Shown piece by piece: positions 22,755 through 34,110 of a DNA stretch of 64,000 bases. Below the pieces are notes generated by a model. It was given only the letters and a program-made list of their open reading frames with translations, searched no databases and was not told the DNA's origin. Numbering within the stretch: position 1 is the stretch's first letter; each line of letters opens with the position of its first letter. The stretch lies in NCBI GenBank assembly GCA_028751875.1, contig CM054143.1, forward strand, positions 64,828,510 through 64,892,509, in the 5' to 3' direction. Source of the stretch: Rapana venosa. Its lineage: Eukaryota > Mollusca > Gastropoda > Neogastropoda > Muricidae. The position numbers were made by a program, and so were the translations under genes.

Positions 22755-24821
22755 TGATGGGGGAATCGCTGAAAATTTTTAAAGCGAGATAGGGGGCAGA
22801 TTTGCACTTGAATTTCCCCAAAAAACATCAACAACCTCCTGAACCTTCACAAGACCCTTCAGAACAGCGCTGGAGATCCTTGGGGAAAAAAAGGAAAAAA
22901 ACCCAAACCCTGGTTACCAACATACCTGGACCTGGCTCAACGAGGATAAAACCAAAAAAAAAAAAAAAACCCAAAACGGCCGAAGAGTATAGAACAGTCA
23001 ACGGGTCAATCAAGAGAAGATGAGGGGCCCATGGGAACTGGATGTCAGAACAATGCTCCAAGGTTGAAAGGCAAGGGCGAAAGGAACAGCAAGGGGGCGT
23101 ACCAACCATCAAGGTACTAACCAAGTCCACAGCCAAAGACCTCCGTATTGAAGACAAAGAGGGTCAATCCTTACAGAGAGCGCCACTATCATGAAGAATG
23201 GACAGAATATTGCAGCGACCTGTACAACTACAAGCTGAAGGGCTGATCCGAACAAACTTCACGAGCAAGACCCCCAGACCATCAGATCCTGAAAGCACAC
23301 AGGTGCTGAGGAAAGGTAGAAGAAGCATAAGATCCTTGAAAGGAGGCAAGTCACCAGGGATTGAAACATCCCGCTGACTCATCAAGAACGGAGGCCCAGA
23401 GATGATCAAAGCACTAACAATCATCTGCCAACGCATCTGGACCAGCAAAGAGTGGCCTGAACAGTGGACCCAATCCATCATAGTTCCACTTCCAAAGAAG
23501 GGAACCTAAAAAGTGCCAAAATTACAGAACAATCATTTCCTGATAAGCATCCAAGCAAAGTTATGCAAACGAAATTCCCTTTGAACAGACTGAAACCACA
23601 AGCAGAAGAAACCCTATCAGAAGACAGGCAGATTCAACCAGTCGAAGCACTGTCGAACAATCTTCAACATCAGAATGCTCATAGAGAAACATCTCCAACA
23701 TCAACTACAGCTCTACAAACAACTTCATGCTTTAAAAAGGCCTTCGACCGAGTGTGGGAAGAAGCTCTGTGGCAAGTCATGAGAGACTATAACTTCGACG
23801 AGGACCTGATTCAAGTCATCCAGGCGCTGTATGACAGCTCCCACAGTACAGTCCTCCTGGGTGGAGAAATCGGGATTCTTCCGGGCTTCAGTTGGAGTTC
23901 GACAAGGCTGCCCGCTATCCCCCGTTCTTTTCAACGTGTTCCTGGAGAACATCATGCAGGAGGCCCTCCTTGACTTCAAGACCACAATCACAATAGGAGG
24001 AAGGGCCCGTCGCAATCTTCGATTCGCAGACGATATTGATCTCATGGGCCGCAGTGAAGAAGAACTCCAGGGTCTCACCACCAGACTGAAACATCACCAA
24101 TGCCCACGGGAAAGGAGAACAGCACGGAAAAGAGCAAGATCCTATGAACAGTAAACCCCACCGACCACTCCCACCAGCATCAAGATGAGTGGGGAGACAC
24201 TAGAGGAGGTGGAAAAATTTCAAGTACCTTGGAGAGTCATCACCAAAGAAGGTACGAGCACACAAGAGGTGAAGATCAGATTTGCTGTGGCACTCTCCTC
24301 CATGACTAAGCTGGCGAAAATGGGAAAACCACAACATCAAACCCCCCAAAAAAGGTCAACCCTTTCAAGGCCCCTCTCACTCCATTCCCGTACACTGTGA
24401 AGATACACTTACTACCGATTTAAACGTCGCATTCGAGCCTTTTAGATGAAAGGGCCCCAGGGGACCTGAAAATCACCTACGAACCAAAAAACCAATGAAA
24501 AAATTTGCCCAGATCGAGGGGACTGCTGGGAAACAAGAACCATTGCTAATACAGTCCCAAAAGAAAGGGAAAATGAAAAAGGTTTTTGGGCCCAAAAAAA
24601 GGCATAACAGCCTTCAAAGAAGTCCTGCAGGGGAATGGGTGAAGGGGCAAGGGGGCAGGACACCACCCAAAACGGATATCCAACATCAAGGAGTGGGCCG
24701 GCCTCAGTACCAAACCTCCTGAAAAACCCCGGACAGAACCATTTTGGCGGGCCACTTGCACGTCCATGCGGGTACCCCAACTCGTCCCCCCAAGGGATGA
24801 GTGATGATAGATGGGTGAAGG
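22755..24821 (+). mobile_element. LINE-B, version 2
   Basis: Same RTE-like element as 1849-3949. Best-preserved segments: the FKKAFDRVWEEALWQV block at about 23734-23780, GVRQGCPLSPVLFNVFLENI at about 23894-23953, and catalytic FADD at 24023-24034. The terminal TGAG repeat and GATGGGTGAAG follow at about 24797-24821. Small deletions are frequent from 22760-23120 and 24320-24760. Non-functional as it stands. Confidence 0.9.
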
Positions 24822-24969
24822 GAAATAGTTTAAAACTTTTTAAAATCAAAAAGTTTTGTCATGTTTTTCTTTTAATGAAAATTACTTGTGAATTTTGTAT
24901 TATTGCTGAGATGTTTTCAAGATTGTTTGAAAATATTTTGGGTTTGGTTTTTCTTTGCACTCTTAACCT

Positions 24970-25208
24970 TTACTGGGGGTGTGCGGCCCACGTGCATGCG
25001 TTTGTGTTATGTGTGTTATTATGTGTGTTTGTAGGGTATGCGTGTGGGGTGTGTGTGTGTGTTGTGTTGTTTGTTGGATGGGTGTGGTTGTGGTGTTGTG
25101 TGTTTGTGTTTTTGTGTGTGTGTGGGTTGGGGATGGGGTTGTGTTGTGTTTGTGTGTGTGGTGTGTGTGTGGTGTGTGTGTGTGTTGGTGGTGGTTGTGT
25201 GTGTGTGA
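24970..25208. repeat. GT-rich minisatellite, version 2
   Basis: Counterpart of 4121-4336, with a different pattern of interruptions. Confidence 0.85.
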
Positions 25209-25329
25209 CGTAGTTTGGGGTTGTGGTTTTTAAAATTTTGTTATTCTTAAATCTGTATTGTTTAATAAGCAGGGTGAAATTTATAATTTTAAAATGCCAC
25301 TCAAAAATTTTCTCTATTGAAATAAAGTA

Positions 25330-25850
25330 TCTTGCGTCTTAGTTGATCTTCCTCTTTTTCCTTCCTTCTTTCTGTTTTTTTTTTCCTTTTTCGGTTTTTT
25401 TTTGTTTCTATTCTTAGACGTTTTTATTTCTTCTTGTTTCTCTCTTTTTTTCTTTTCTCCTTTTCTTTCAGTTTTTTATATTTTTTTTCTCTTAAGTCTC
25501 TGCTCCCCTCTCTCTCTCTCCTCCTCCCTTCTCTCCCTCTCCCCCCCTCTCCTCTCCCTCTCTCTCTCTCTCCTCCTTTTTTCCTCTCTCTCTCTCTTTC
25601 TTTCTTCCTCTTTTCTTTCCCTTTTTCTTCTTCTTTTCTTCTTTCTTCTTTCTTTTTTACCCCCCCTTTTTTCTTTTTTTTTTTTTCTTTTTTTTTCTTT
25701 CCCTTTTTTTTTTGTTCCTTTGTCTGTTTTTTTCTGGGGCTTTCTTTCTTTTTTCTTTCTTTTTTTTTTTTTTTTCTTAAGTTTCCTAATTACGCCCCCC
25801 TGTCGTTTGTTTTTAGTTTGTTTCTTTATTTTCTTCTGCAACGGTTGAAA
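25330..25850. repeat. CT-rich and T-rich tract, version 2
   Basis: Counterpart of 4480-4970. CT repeats at 25510-25600 and T-runs at 25680-25790. Confidence 0.85.
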
Positions 25851-26273
25851 AAGATTGAAATTTAACGGAAGAAAGTTCGAGCTTGGAAGGGGAGAGAGAG
25901 AGAGAGAAGAGAGGGAAAGAGGAGAGAGAGAGAGGGAGCAATCTATCACCTGCCTTAGTCCACCTGACGCAACCGTTCATCTCTCTCCCTTCTGTCTGTC
26001 TTCGTCCTCTGTCTGCCTGTCTCCTGTCTGCCTGTCTCTCTCTCTGTCTCACGTCTCTCTTCTCCTCTCTCTCTGCCCTCTGTCCTCTCCCTCCCCCCCC
26101 CCCCCTCCCCTCCCTCTCTCTCTCTCATCTGTCATTTTTTATTTACTTTTTTACTTTTTCCGTATCACTCTCCAACCTCTTTCTTTTCTCTAAAAGTTCT
26201 AGCTATCCGTATGTGTACACACACCCCCAAAACGCGCACGCACGCGCGAGCGCGCGCGCGCACACACACACCC

Positions 26274-26311
<38 letters not shown>

Positions 26312-26329
26312 AACAAAATTTAAATTAAC
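25851..26329. repeat. GA, CT and CA microsatellites
   Basis: GA-rich 25890-25940, CTGTCTCT-rich 25985-26140, CA/CG-rich 26215-26310. No gene. Confidence 0.8.
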
Positions 26330-26515
26330 AATTTAAACCTGAAGAACAACAAATATGACCAATGTATCAAAGATGTTCAATGGATAATTTGTACAGAAAA
26401 ATGGCAGTCTGTTAATTAATATTTGTACAACAATCATTTTATATATTGAAATAAAAATCAAATGCATGTTTATTCAATGTACCATTTGGAAATAAACACT
26501 TGACTTCATATACAC
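26330..26515 (-). repeat. interspersed repeat R1 (AAGTC-type), minus strand
   Basis: The minus strand reads GAAGTCAAGTGTTTATTTCC followed by AAATGGTACATTGAATAA and GCATTTG. The same block, with variations, lies at 29690-29760 and 37255-37345, and a related start at 49078-49140. It is always next to GT/CG or CA/CG microsatellites. Family unknown; no ORF. Confidence 0.6.
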
Positions 26516-26519
26516 ACGC

Positions 26520-27170
26520 GCGCCCCACACGCACGCCCCACGCACGACGCACGCACGCACGCACACCACCACAACACACGCGCGCGCGCGCGGCATGGAT
26601 GCATGCACACCCGGAATGCGAGCTGGTGAAACTCCATCCAGTTATCTTGTTCCTGCTCTGTGAGTGTTGCCTGTGTTTCTAGCGAAACAATGAGATCATG
26701 GCAGTTGGTGCATGTTATGTTAGCTTGCATGCACTTGTGTGCCTTTGCTTACGCGCGCGCGAGCGCGCGTGTGTGTGTGCATGCGTTTCAGTGTATGCGT
26801 GTGTGCAGGGTCATATCTGTCTCTGTTCCCCTGTCTTTGTCTGTCTGTCCTCCTGTCTGTCTGTCCTCCTGTCTGTCTGTCCTCCTGTCTGTCTGTCCTC
26901 CTGTCCTGTCTGTCCTTTTCCTGCCTCTGTTTCTGCTGTCCTAACTGCCGCCTTTCTGTCTCGTCTCTCTGTCTCTCTCTGTCCGTCTCTTCTGTCTCTG
27001 TCTCTCTCTGTCCGTCTCTTCTGTCTTTGTCTCTCTCTGTCTGTCTCTTCTGTTCTTGTCTCTCTCTGTCCTCTGTCTTTCTGTCTCTCTCTGTTCTCCT
27101 ATCTGTCTCTTTTGCCGTCTCTGTTTCTGTGTGCCGTCTGCCTGTCTATATGCTTGTTTGTGTGTGTGTG

Positions 27171-27214
<44 letters not shown>

Positions 27215-27520
27215 TGTGTGTGTGTGTTGTGTATTTGCTGTGACCGTTTCTGTGTGTCTGTCTATCTGTCTGTCTGCCTGTCTTCCTGCCTGTCTCTTTT
27301 GCTGTCCTGTTTTTGTGTCTGTGTGTCGGTGTGTCTGTCTGTTTGCCTGTCTGTCTCTCTCTGTTTTCCTCTTTTGCTGTCTCTGTATCTGTGTGTCTGT
27401 CTGTCCACCGTCTGTCTGTCTCTGTCTCTCTGTCTGTCTCTCGGTCTCCTTGATGTCTCTATTTCTGTGTCTACCTGCCTGTCTGTGCCGTCTGTCTCCG
27501 CTCCCCCCCCCCCCCCCCCT
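26520..27520. repeat. CG/CA tract and (CTGT)n minisatellite with (GT)n
   Basis: CA/CG repeats at 26510-26600, GT/CG at 26745-26790, then CTGTCTGT and CTCTGTCC repeats from 26820 to 27480 interrupted by (GT)n at 27160-27230. The 296-codon frame 26739-27629 is open only because CTGT repeats lack stops. Counterpart in version 1 is the poor sequence around 6240-6550. Confidence 0.8.
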
Positions 27521-27559
27521 CCCCCCCTGTCCCCCTGCTGTGTTATCTGTGAGTATTTT

Positions 27560-27920
27560 GTTTTCTGGGGCTTTTATCCAGTTCTTGATTAAACCATTAC
27601 GCGGGGGGGCAACAGCAAAGGGGGGCTGATGACCAGGGGCTTTCCCCCTCAGGGAATTCCATTTACAGCTTGTCTTAGTGACGACTAGACTCTCTGACTA
27701 GGGGGCTTGACTCCACATCCTTATTTCTGCACCCGGGGGCGGGTTTGGGCCCTTTTGAGAACATCTCCAACCTGACTGTCCTTATGCCCACTTGGCCGAG
27801 AGAGTGGGGATGTACTGTGGGCAAGGCATCTCCACTATAATCAAATTTCTGCCCAGTTTCCAAAACAGCAGCTGCCTCCTCTGCTGTTTTGGAGGTCATC
27901 GTCGGACACGACGGACAAAC
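27560..27920. other. spacer with a perfect 10-bp hairpin
   Basis: AAACAGCAGCTGCCTCCTCTGCTGTTT-type hairpin at about 27863-27891, arms AAAACAGCAG and CTGCTGTTTT. A minus-strand 83-codon frame (27926-27675) starts MYVCPSCPTMTSKTAEEAAA; I do not recognise it. It may be a repeat-borne frame rather than a gene. Confidence 0.4.
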
Positions 27921-27929
27921 ATACATACT

Positions 27930-28075
27930 GTCTGTCTGTCTCTGTCTGCCTCTCTTTATTTAAACTGCATACACACGGGAACTGGATGTAAAAAAGCACA
28001 TGGGTGCTTATTACATTATCCTCGAAATAAAAGAATACAAAAATAAATTCTCTCTCTCTCCCTCTCTCTCTCTCT
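27930..28075 (+). mobile_element. SINE 3' tail fragment and (CT)n
   Basis: AAACTGCATACACACGGGAACTGGATG, GGTGCTTATTACATTAT and CTCGAAATAAAAGAA match the 3' end of the SINE at 48181-48545 (48464-48535) nearly base for base. No tRNA head precedes it, so it is a 5'-truncated copy. A (CT)n run follows at 28048-28076. Confidence 0.65.
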
Positions 28076-28355
28076 CGTCATTCCTAACCTTCACGCTCAT
28101 CATGTTTTAACAAACACTCACCAGCTTGCACCCATCAGAGAAGAGAGTGCCTGACTGTGGCTGACACACGTTTGTTTGTACAGCCTTCTGCAAAAAGACA
28201 TGTCACGCTGACGCCTCTTGTCAGGCGCCATGTTAAGGCCGCACTCTTAACCTGAATCTTTTTTTGCCCATTTCGCTCTGGTTTTCATGAAAACACACAA
28301 ACAGATTACTTTTCCCTGATTCAGAACTCTTAATTTTGCACAGATTTGATAGAAA

Positions 28356-28637
28356 AGTATGTTCTTTCGAGCCAGAAGGCCCATAGAGCCGGAGCTTATC
28401 CCGGTTTCTGTAGCGTTAAGCGAACTGATGGTTTTTCACCACCCCTGTGACAGGACGCTAGTCTGTCGCCAGATACTTCCCCAGCAGAGCTGGTACCCAC
28501 TTGTACACCTGGGTGGAGTGAGGAAAATAGGAGTAAAGTGTCTTTCCCAAGGACACAACACCGAGCCGAGCGGGGATCGAACCCGCGACCTCTGGATCAC
28601 GAGTTGACCGCCTAAACCACTCGACCACGGTGCCTCC
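28356..28637 (-). mobile_element. full-length-looking tRNA-derived SINE, minus strand
   Basis: The minus strand begins GGAGGCACCGTGGTCGAGTGG. Box A TGGTCGAGTGG lies at 28627-28617 and box B GGTTCGATCCC at 28583-28573, in a 75-base tRNA-like head that could still form D and T arms. The body follows: GTGTCCTTGGGAAAGACAC (28558-28540), CACCCAGGTGTACAAGTGGG (28515-28496) and CTGGCGACAGACTAGCGTCC (28473-28454). Head plus conserved body is the layout of invertebrate tRNA-SINEs. It is likely transcribed by RNA polymerase III if active. It is the best-preserved SINE in the window. Confidence 0.85.
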
Positions 28638-28779
28638 TACAGATTTGATAGGTTTAAATATATTTGTTTTTCATCAGATACCACACCCTATCATATGCTT
28701 GGTGTCGTCTGCTAGTCTCCCAACCACAATATGTGCGTCCAGGGTAGAGGGTGATCCTTTTAAATCTTTCTTATGACTT

Positions 28780-29110
28780 ACCTGGCATCGTCAGTCTGTT
28801 TCCCTTACCCGCAAAGCAATCACACAGCGCAGTTTTTCATACCGTCTCTCGTCATCTCACCTATCCCGTAGTCTAGTAGACCGTTAGGGCATCACTGAAG
28901 ATGTTGCAACCAGCTTCCTCCACACCTCGCGGTTTTCAGCTTTCGTAGCAGGTCGTTCCACTCAAGTGCAGTCCACTCTCTGATGTTGTCTTCCCATCGT
29001 TTTCTCTGTCTGCCTCTTCGTCTCCCTCCTTGTACTGTTCTCTGTAGGACAGTCTTGGCCAGTCCAGGTGTTCGTGTGACGTGCCTACCTGTTCTATTTG
29101 TGGGTTGTTT
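28780..29110 (-). mobile_element. LINE-D: 3' fragment of a second RTE-like LINE
   Basis: On the minus strand the last part of an RT ORF is readable: GLAKTVLQ, then GGRRRGRQRKRWEDNIREW (about 29039-28975), then a VWRKLVATSS-like end (about 28930-28890). The GRRRGRQRK..W.DNI.EW block is equivalent to the LINE-B C-terminus (ARRQGRPRKSW..NIKEW) but is a different sequence, so this is a related family. Only the C-terminus remains. Confidence 0.75.
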
Positions 29111-29389
29111 TTCACTAAGTCAGGAGCTCTTCATGTGATCCAAAGGCGTTTTTAGTTCTGGGGTTTTTCTTTTCCCCATTTTTTATGACTCTTATAAACC
29201 AAGAAAATTTGCGAAGCACTCATTCCCCTTTCTTACTACTTCAACTAACCTGTTTTTTAAAAAGACTCTGTAGTCCCAAGCCTTTTGAGACGTGCTATAC
29301 AGGAGGTGGCCTACGTGGGACCTCTTGCCAAACTGCCAGTAATTGTTTTTCCTGACATTCCCTAAAGGGATCCGCTTTTGTGTGGTGTT

Positions 29390-29690
29390 TTGTGTTGGTT
29401 TTGCTGTGATGCGTGCTTGCGTGGCGTCGTTGTCGGCGTGCTGTTGTGTGTGTGTGCGTGTGAGGGGAGTGTGGTTTGCTCGCTCAAGAGGGGTGCGGCG
29501 TGTGTGTATATATGTGTGGCGCGTACACGCGCTGTGGGGTTTTCTGTGTTTTGCGCGTGCACGGTCAGTGTGGTGGTGTGTGTGTGTGTGTGTGCATGGA
29601 AATGTGTGTGTGTGGTGTGTGGTGTTGTGTTTGTTGGTGTGTGTGTGTTGTGTGGGTGGTTTTGTGTGTGTCTGTTTACCACGCTTCAAC
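29390..29690. repeat. GT/CG-rich microsatellite
   Basis: Interrupted GT and GCGTG repeats; plus-strand frames encode only V/C-rich peptides. Confidence 0.8.
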
Positions 29691-30150
29691 TCAAAGTTAA
29701 ACTATTTTTAATTTCCAATGGTACAATAAAATAAGCTGTAATGTTTATTTTGCATCAGCCATACATCTTTTTTTTTTAAAGTATAAAATAAACCCGAAAG
29801 GAACAACCCCCCAAAAATAAAAAACGGAAAAAATTAAAACACATTAGGCACAAACCAAACACCCGCAGCACCAAACACACGCGCGCGCGCGCAACACCCA
29901 CACACACAAACACAAAACATAACCCGAGCACACGCGCAGGAGAAATCGTCTTTTAAGTCTTTCGGAAAAAGGGGCAGGAGAACGACCAAGAATCAGAAAA
30001 TAACCAGAAGGAGATAATAAAAATTTAATAATAATATAATAATAAATAATGAAAAAAAATAATAAAAAGAATAAGATAATAATGGTGATAATAATAATAA
30101 TAATAATAATAATAATTTTAATAATAAATAAAAATAATAAAAATAATAAA
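29690..30150 (+). repeat. R1 repeat copy, (CG)n and AT-rich tract
   Basis: TCAAAGTTAAAC..AATTTCCAATGGTACAATAAAATAAGC (29690-29735) is the R1 block in plus orientation. A CG run (29880-29892), CA repeats and AAT repeats (30085-30115) follow. The AAT run is the 3' end of the minus-strand LINE-C beyond it. Confidence 0.6.
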
Positions 30151-30295
30151 TGGTTTTAATATACGGATGTCTTGCAAAAAAATAAAAGGGTTTGCATTCA
30201 AACACACCCATACAACAACCAATAAAAAAATTAACGAGTTAACAAATTCAAATACACATCGCGCGTGCACACCAAAACACAAACACACACACACA

Positions 30296-30326
<31 letters not shown>

Positions 30327-32385
30327 CACCACAAAAACATATTATAACACTTTGGGGGGTTAGAATTTTCTGTTTTAAGAAAGGGATAAAATTTTGGATG
30401 AAACAAGAGGGGAAATAAATTTTGGATAAAATGCTTAGGCGGATTTAGATGTGTCATAAATTAGCTTTTGGGAAAGGAAAGGAGGTCATCCAAGATCACT
30501 GGACCGAACAGAGAAAGAGCAATCCAACAGTAGATTGGTTAAAATCTCAGTGTCTAACACAAGGTAATCTGCAGCAGAGCGAGGAAAGAAAAGAGAAGAG
30601 TTATGGGAAAGACATCACAGGGGAAGAAGGTGCTGTTTTGTGGAGACTTTTGTAACGAGGAGGTACTGATCTTATAGTTAACTTCTGTGAAACAGGCACC
30701 ATGAGAGATCCAAGAGAGGAGTAATGTGCTAGAATTTTCTTTCTTAGACAAGTCGAGCTACAGAGTTTTGAAATACGTTGAAGGGAGTGGATAGATGAAG
30801 CTGGCAGACCTGTCAAAAGAATTGCAATAGTCCAGACGTGAGAGAATAAGATGCACTATTTGGGTTTTTCATCATGAAAGGTACTTGCGAATCGCACTAA
30901 TACCCGTAAATTGATGGAACATCATTGGCAGGTCGGGTGATGAAGTTTGCATGGAGAGTTGTGTCCATAACAACCCCAATATTCACGAGTGGATAGAGAA
31001 TTGATTTTTTCCCGAATTCTTTTGAACTGTGTGGGGGAGAGAGTTTTGTGTTGGTCCCACAAGCATGCTTTGGGTTTTTTTGTCTGATTAGCTGAACTTG
31101 TTCTGTATCATCCATTTTTGAATATCTTGAAGCAGTAGGCCATATTGCAAGAGAAGGCAATTTTCAGGTGTATCACTGCTAAAATCAAGAGTCACTGCAT
31201 AAAAAAGGTTGATCTGATACGGTTTATACAGGGTGAAATTGAGCAGTGTTTAAATGAAAGAACAGGCCTAAAAACTAAACCGTGGGACTCCACAGTCCTT
31301 GTTGGTAGTGATGATGAAATATTGTCTATTGAACTAGTAGAATCACCCTTTAAGGGTGAGCTAAATCGGGTAAAGGCTGTCCCTTAATACCGAATGCGTT
31401 TTTGAGAGGGACAGAGAATTGAATGGTTTTAAAAGTGTCAAAGGCTGCAGATAGTCGAGAAGAGTGAGAATGGAGATTTCCCTATGTCAGAAGCATGTAG
31501 AAGCGTCGTTAAGGTGTGGACTAGGGTGGTCTCAGTGCTGTGGTTGGCGCGATAGGCAGACTGAAATGCGGGAAGGAGACTATTGGAACGAAGGTGGCTG
31601 TATGTTGTTTCAGAACCACTTTTTCAAGGACTTTAGAGATAAACGGTAGGTTAGAAACAGGTCTTTAATTCTTCAGAATGTTAGGGTTGAGGTCGTGCTT
31701 TTTGAGTAGAGGTGTAACTATTGCAATTTTGAGAGCTAATGGAAAAATTCCTGAGAGAAAGATGAGTTTACTATTTTCGTGATAGTGGGTATGAGCTGTG
31801 GAATGCACTGAGTGAAAAGAGAAGCAGGTAGAAGATCCAGATTGCATGATTTTTTTTATTGTCATTTCTTTCAGAATTGTCTTGATGTCTTTCTCGCTTG
31901 TTGGATGAAAGAAATGAAGAGGAATGCCAGTGAATAGGGGATCAGGAGGAACAGGTTAGAAAGAAGTCTGATCCAGTCTGGAGCGAATGTTGTGGACTTT
32001 GTCAGAGAAGAATGAAGAAAATATAGCAGGAAGTTCAGAGTGGCTGTGGACAGTAGGCAGAGGGCTAGCCTTTGCAGATCCAAGAAGAGTTGAGGTGAGG
32101 GAAGAAAGAGATTTCATGGACGTAGCATCAAGAACTTGAGCAGAGTAGTACTTTGACTTTGCTGAAGGATTAAGGTTTTAACATTGTTGATTTGTTTTTG
32201 GAAAGAGCTGTTTTTTTTCAGTTTTGTTTTTCCTTTCTCCATTGTCACTTTCTCGAGAGACGGGGAAAAAAGGAACATAGGAAAAAAAGAGAGGGATGAA
32301 GAGAGGAATTCCTGGCACAGAATGTCCAGAAGTGGGGGATGCGTTTAACTGAAAGGTTCTCCCGGGATCCACGGGGGAGGGGAGC
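30150..32385 (-). mobile_element. LINE-C, minus strand, version 2
   Basis: Same copy as 8450-10680. Tail at 30150-30260, C-terminal HWLPV-like block around 30680-30830, RT thumb region about 31000-31160, and the LDLVPASLFTQCIPQL / AIVTPLLKKHDLNPNILKN block at 31850-31665. The 30420-31400 part has many single-base losses compared with version 1, whereas 31480-32160 is nearly identical. Its 5' end again abuts the (TAC)n array. Confidence 0.88.
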
Positions 32386-34110
32386 TACTGCTAACACTAC
32401 CACTACTACCCTACTACACTACCACAAACCACTAATACTACCAACTACCACTAAATACCACATATACCACTACAAAACTACAAACCATACTACCACTACC
32501 ATACTACAAACTAAATACACTAAACTACTACCATACTACCACTACTACATACTACTAATACTACTAACCTATAAAACTACCACACTACTTTCCACTACTA
32601 CTACTAACTACACACTATACTAACTACTAAACCAAAATAACCACCACTACCTTTCTATTTTACAATAACATACTACCCAAATAACTAACTACAAATATAC
32701 CCTACCCACTTCTACACAAACATACACCACTACAAAATTACTACTACCACACCCACTACTACTACTACATACTACTACACTACTACTTCCTACTACAATA
32801 GCTACTACTACCACTACTAAATATACTAACTACACTACCACTATAACTAAAACTACACTACAACAACCCTACCCTACCCAGCTACTACTAACTCCCACTA
32901 TACTACACTACACTTATACTATACTATACTACCAACTACATACATTTCTACTACCCACTAACCCTTAAATTAAAAACCCTATACTCACCTACTACTATAA
33001 CTATACCAACTACCCTACTACCACTACTACCACTAACAAACCTACTAAACTACTAAACCACTACCACTACTACTACTACAACCAACTAACTAAACCCCCC
33101 TACCTAATACTACCACTACTAAACTAATACCACTACTACCATATACACAACCTACCACTACACTAGCTAGAATAACTACTACTACTAACTACTACACTAC
33201 TACTACTTTAAATAACTACCACTACGAATACTACTCCACTATAAACTACTAACAACTACTCAATACTCCACAAAATCCACTCCACTACCACCTACACTAA
33301 CCTACTACTTTACCCTATCCACATTTCACTACTCTAACTACTACTTATACTACCACTACTTACCTCCACTACACTACCACTAAACTTACTACAACTACCC
33401 ACTACTAAACTACCACTACACCACTAACTACACTACTACTCCAATACTACTACCAATACCTACACTACACTAAAAACTACCACTACCACTTACTACTACC
33501 ACTACTACCATCATCTACACACCTAAAAACTACCACTACCACTTCTACTACACACACTACTACCATAACCCACTCTACTACTTTCCACCACTACCACTAA
33601 ATTCTACAACCCAAACTACTACTGCTAAACTACTACTACTACAAAAACACCCACACCAACACCACTACCACTATAATACTACTACTACTACTACTCCAAA
33701 ACTACTAAACTTTCTACCATACCACTACACCCCACTACTAAATAAATACCAAAACTCAACTACTACCACCACCACTACACAACACACTACTACTACCACT
33801 ACTAACTACTACTAAATTACACACTACCACACCACACCACAACCCACTTATACTACTCACTATAAAACTTCTACACTTACATCACTACCTACCACTACTA
33901 CTTCTACTACTACCACTTACTACTACCAAAATCACAACCACCATCTACTACTACTACCACCACACTACTACCAACTACCACCACTACTACTCACTACACC
34001 ACCACTACCACTACCCCCTACACCACCCACTACTACCACTAAAACATTTACTTTAAACCCCCACCAAAACCACCACACCATACCAAAAATAAAACAGAAC
34101 TGACTCCTCC
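32386..34110. repeat. expanded degenerate (TAC)n array
   Basis: About 1.7 kb of TAC/ACC/ACT trinucleotides with scattered A and C insertions. G is almost absent from the plus strand. Version 1 has only about 275 bases at this place. No open frame of interest. Confidence 0.9.

Noticed and set aside
26739..27629. 296-codon frame rich in C, L, S and V
   Set aside because: It is produced by CTGT and GT repeats; not a cysteine-rich toxin or secreted protein.
28356..28637. functional tRNA gene on the minus strand
   Set aside because: Promoter boxes are tRNA-like, but the anticodon arm and acceptor stem do not close properly and a SINE body follows.
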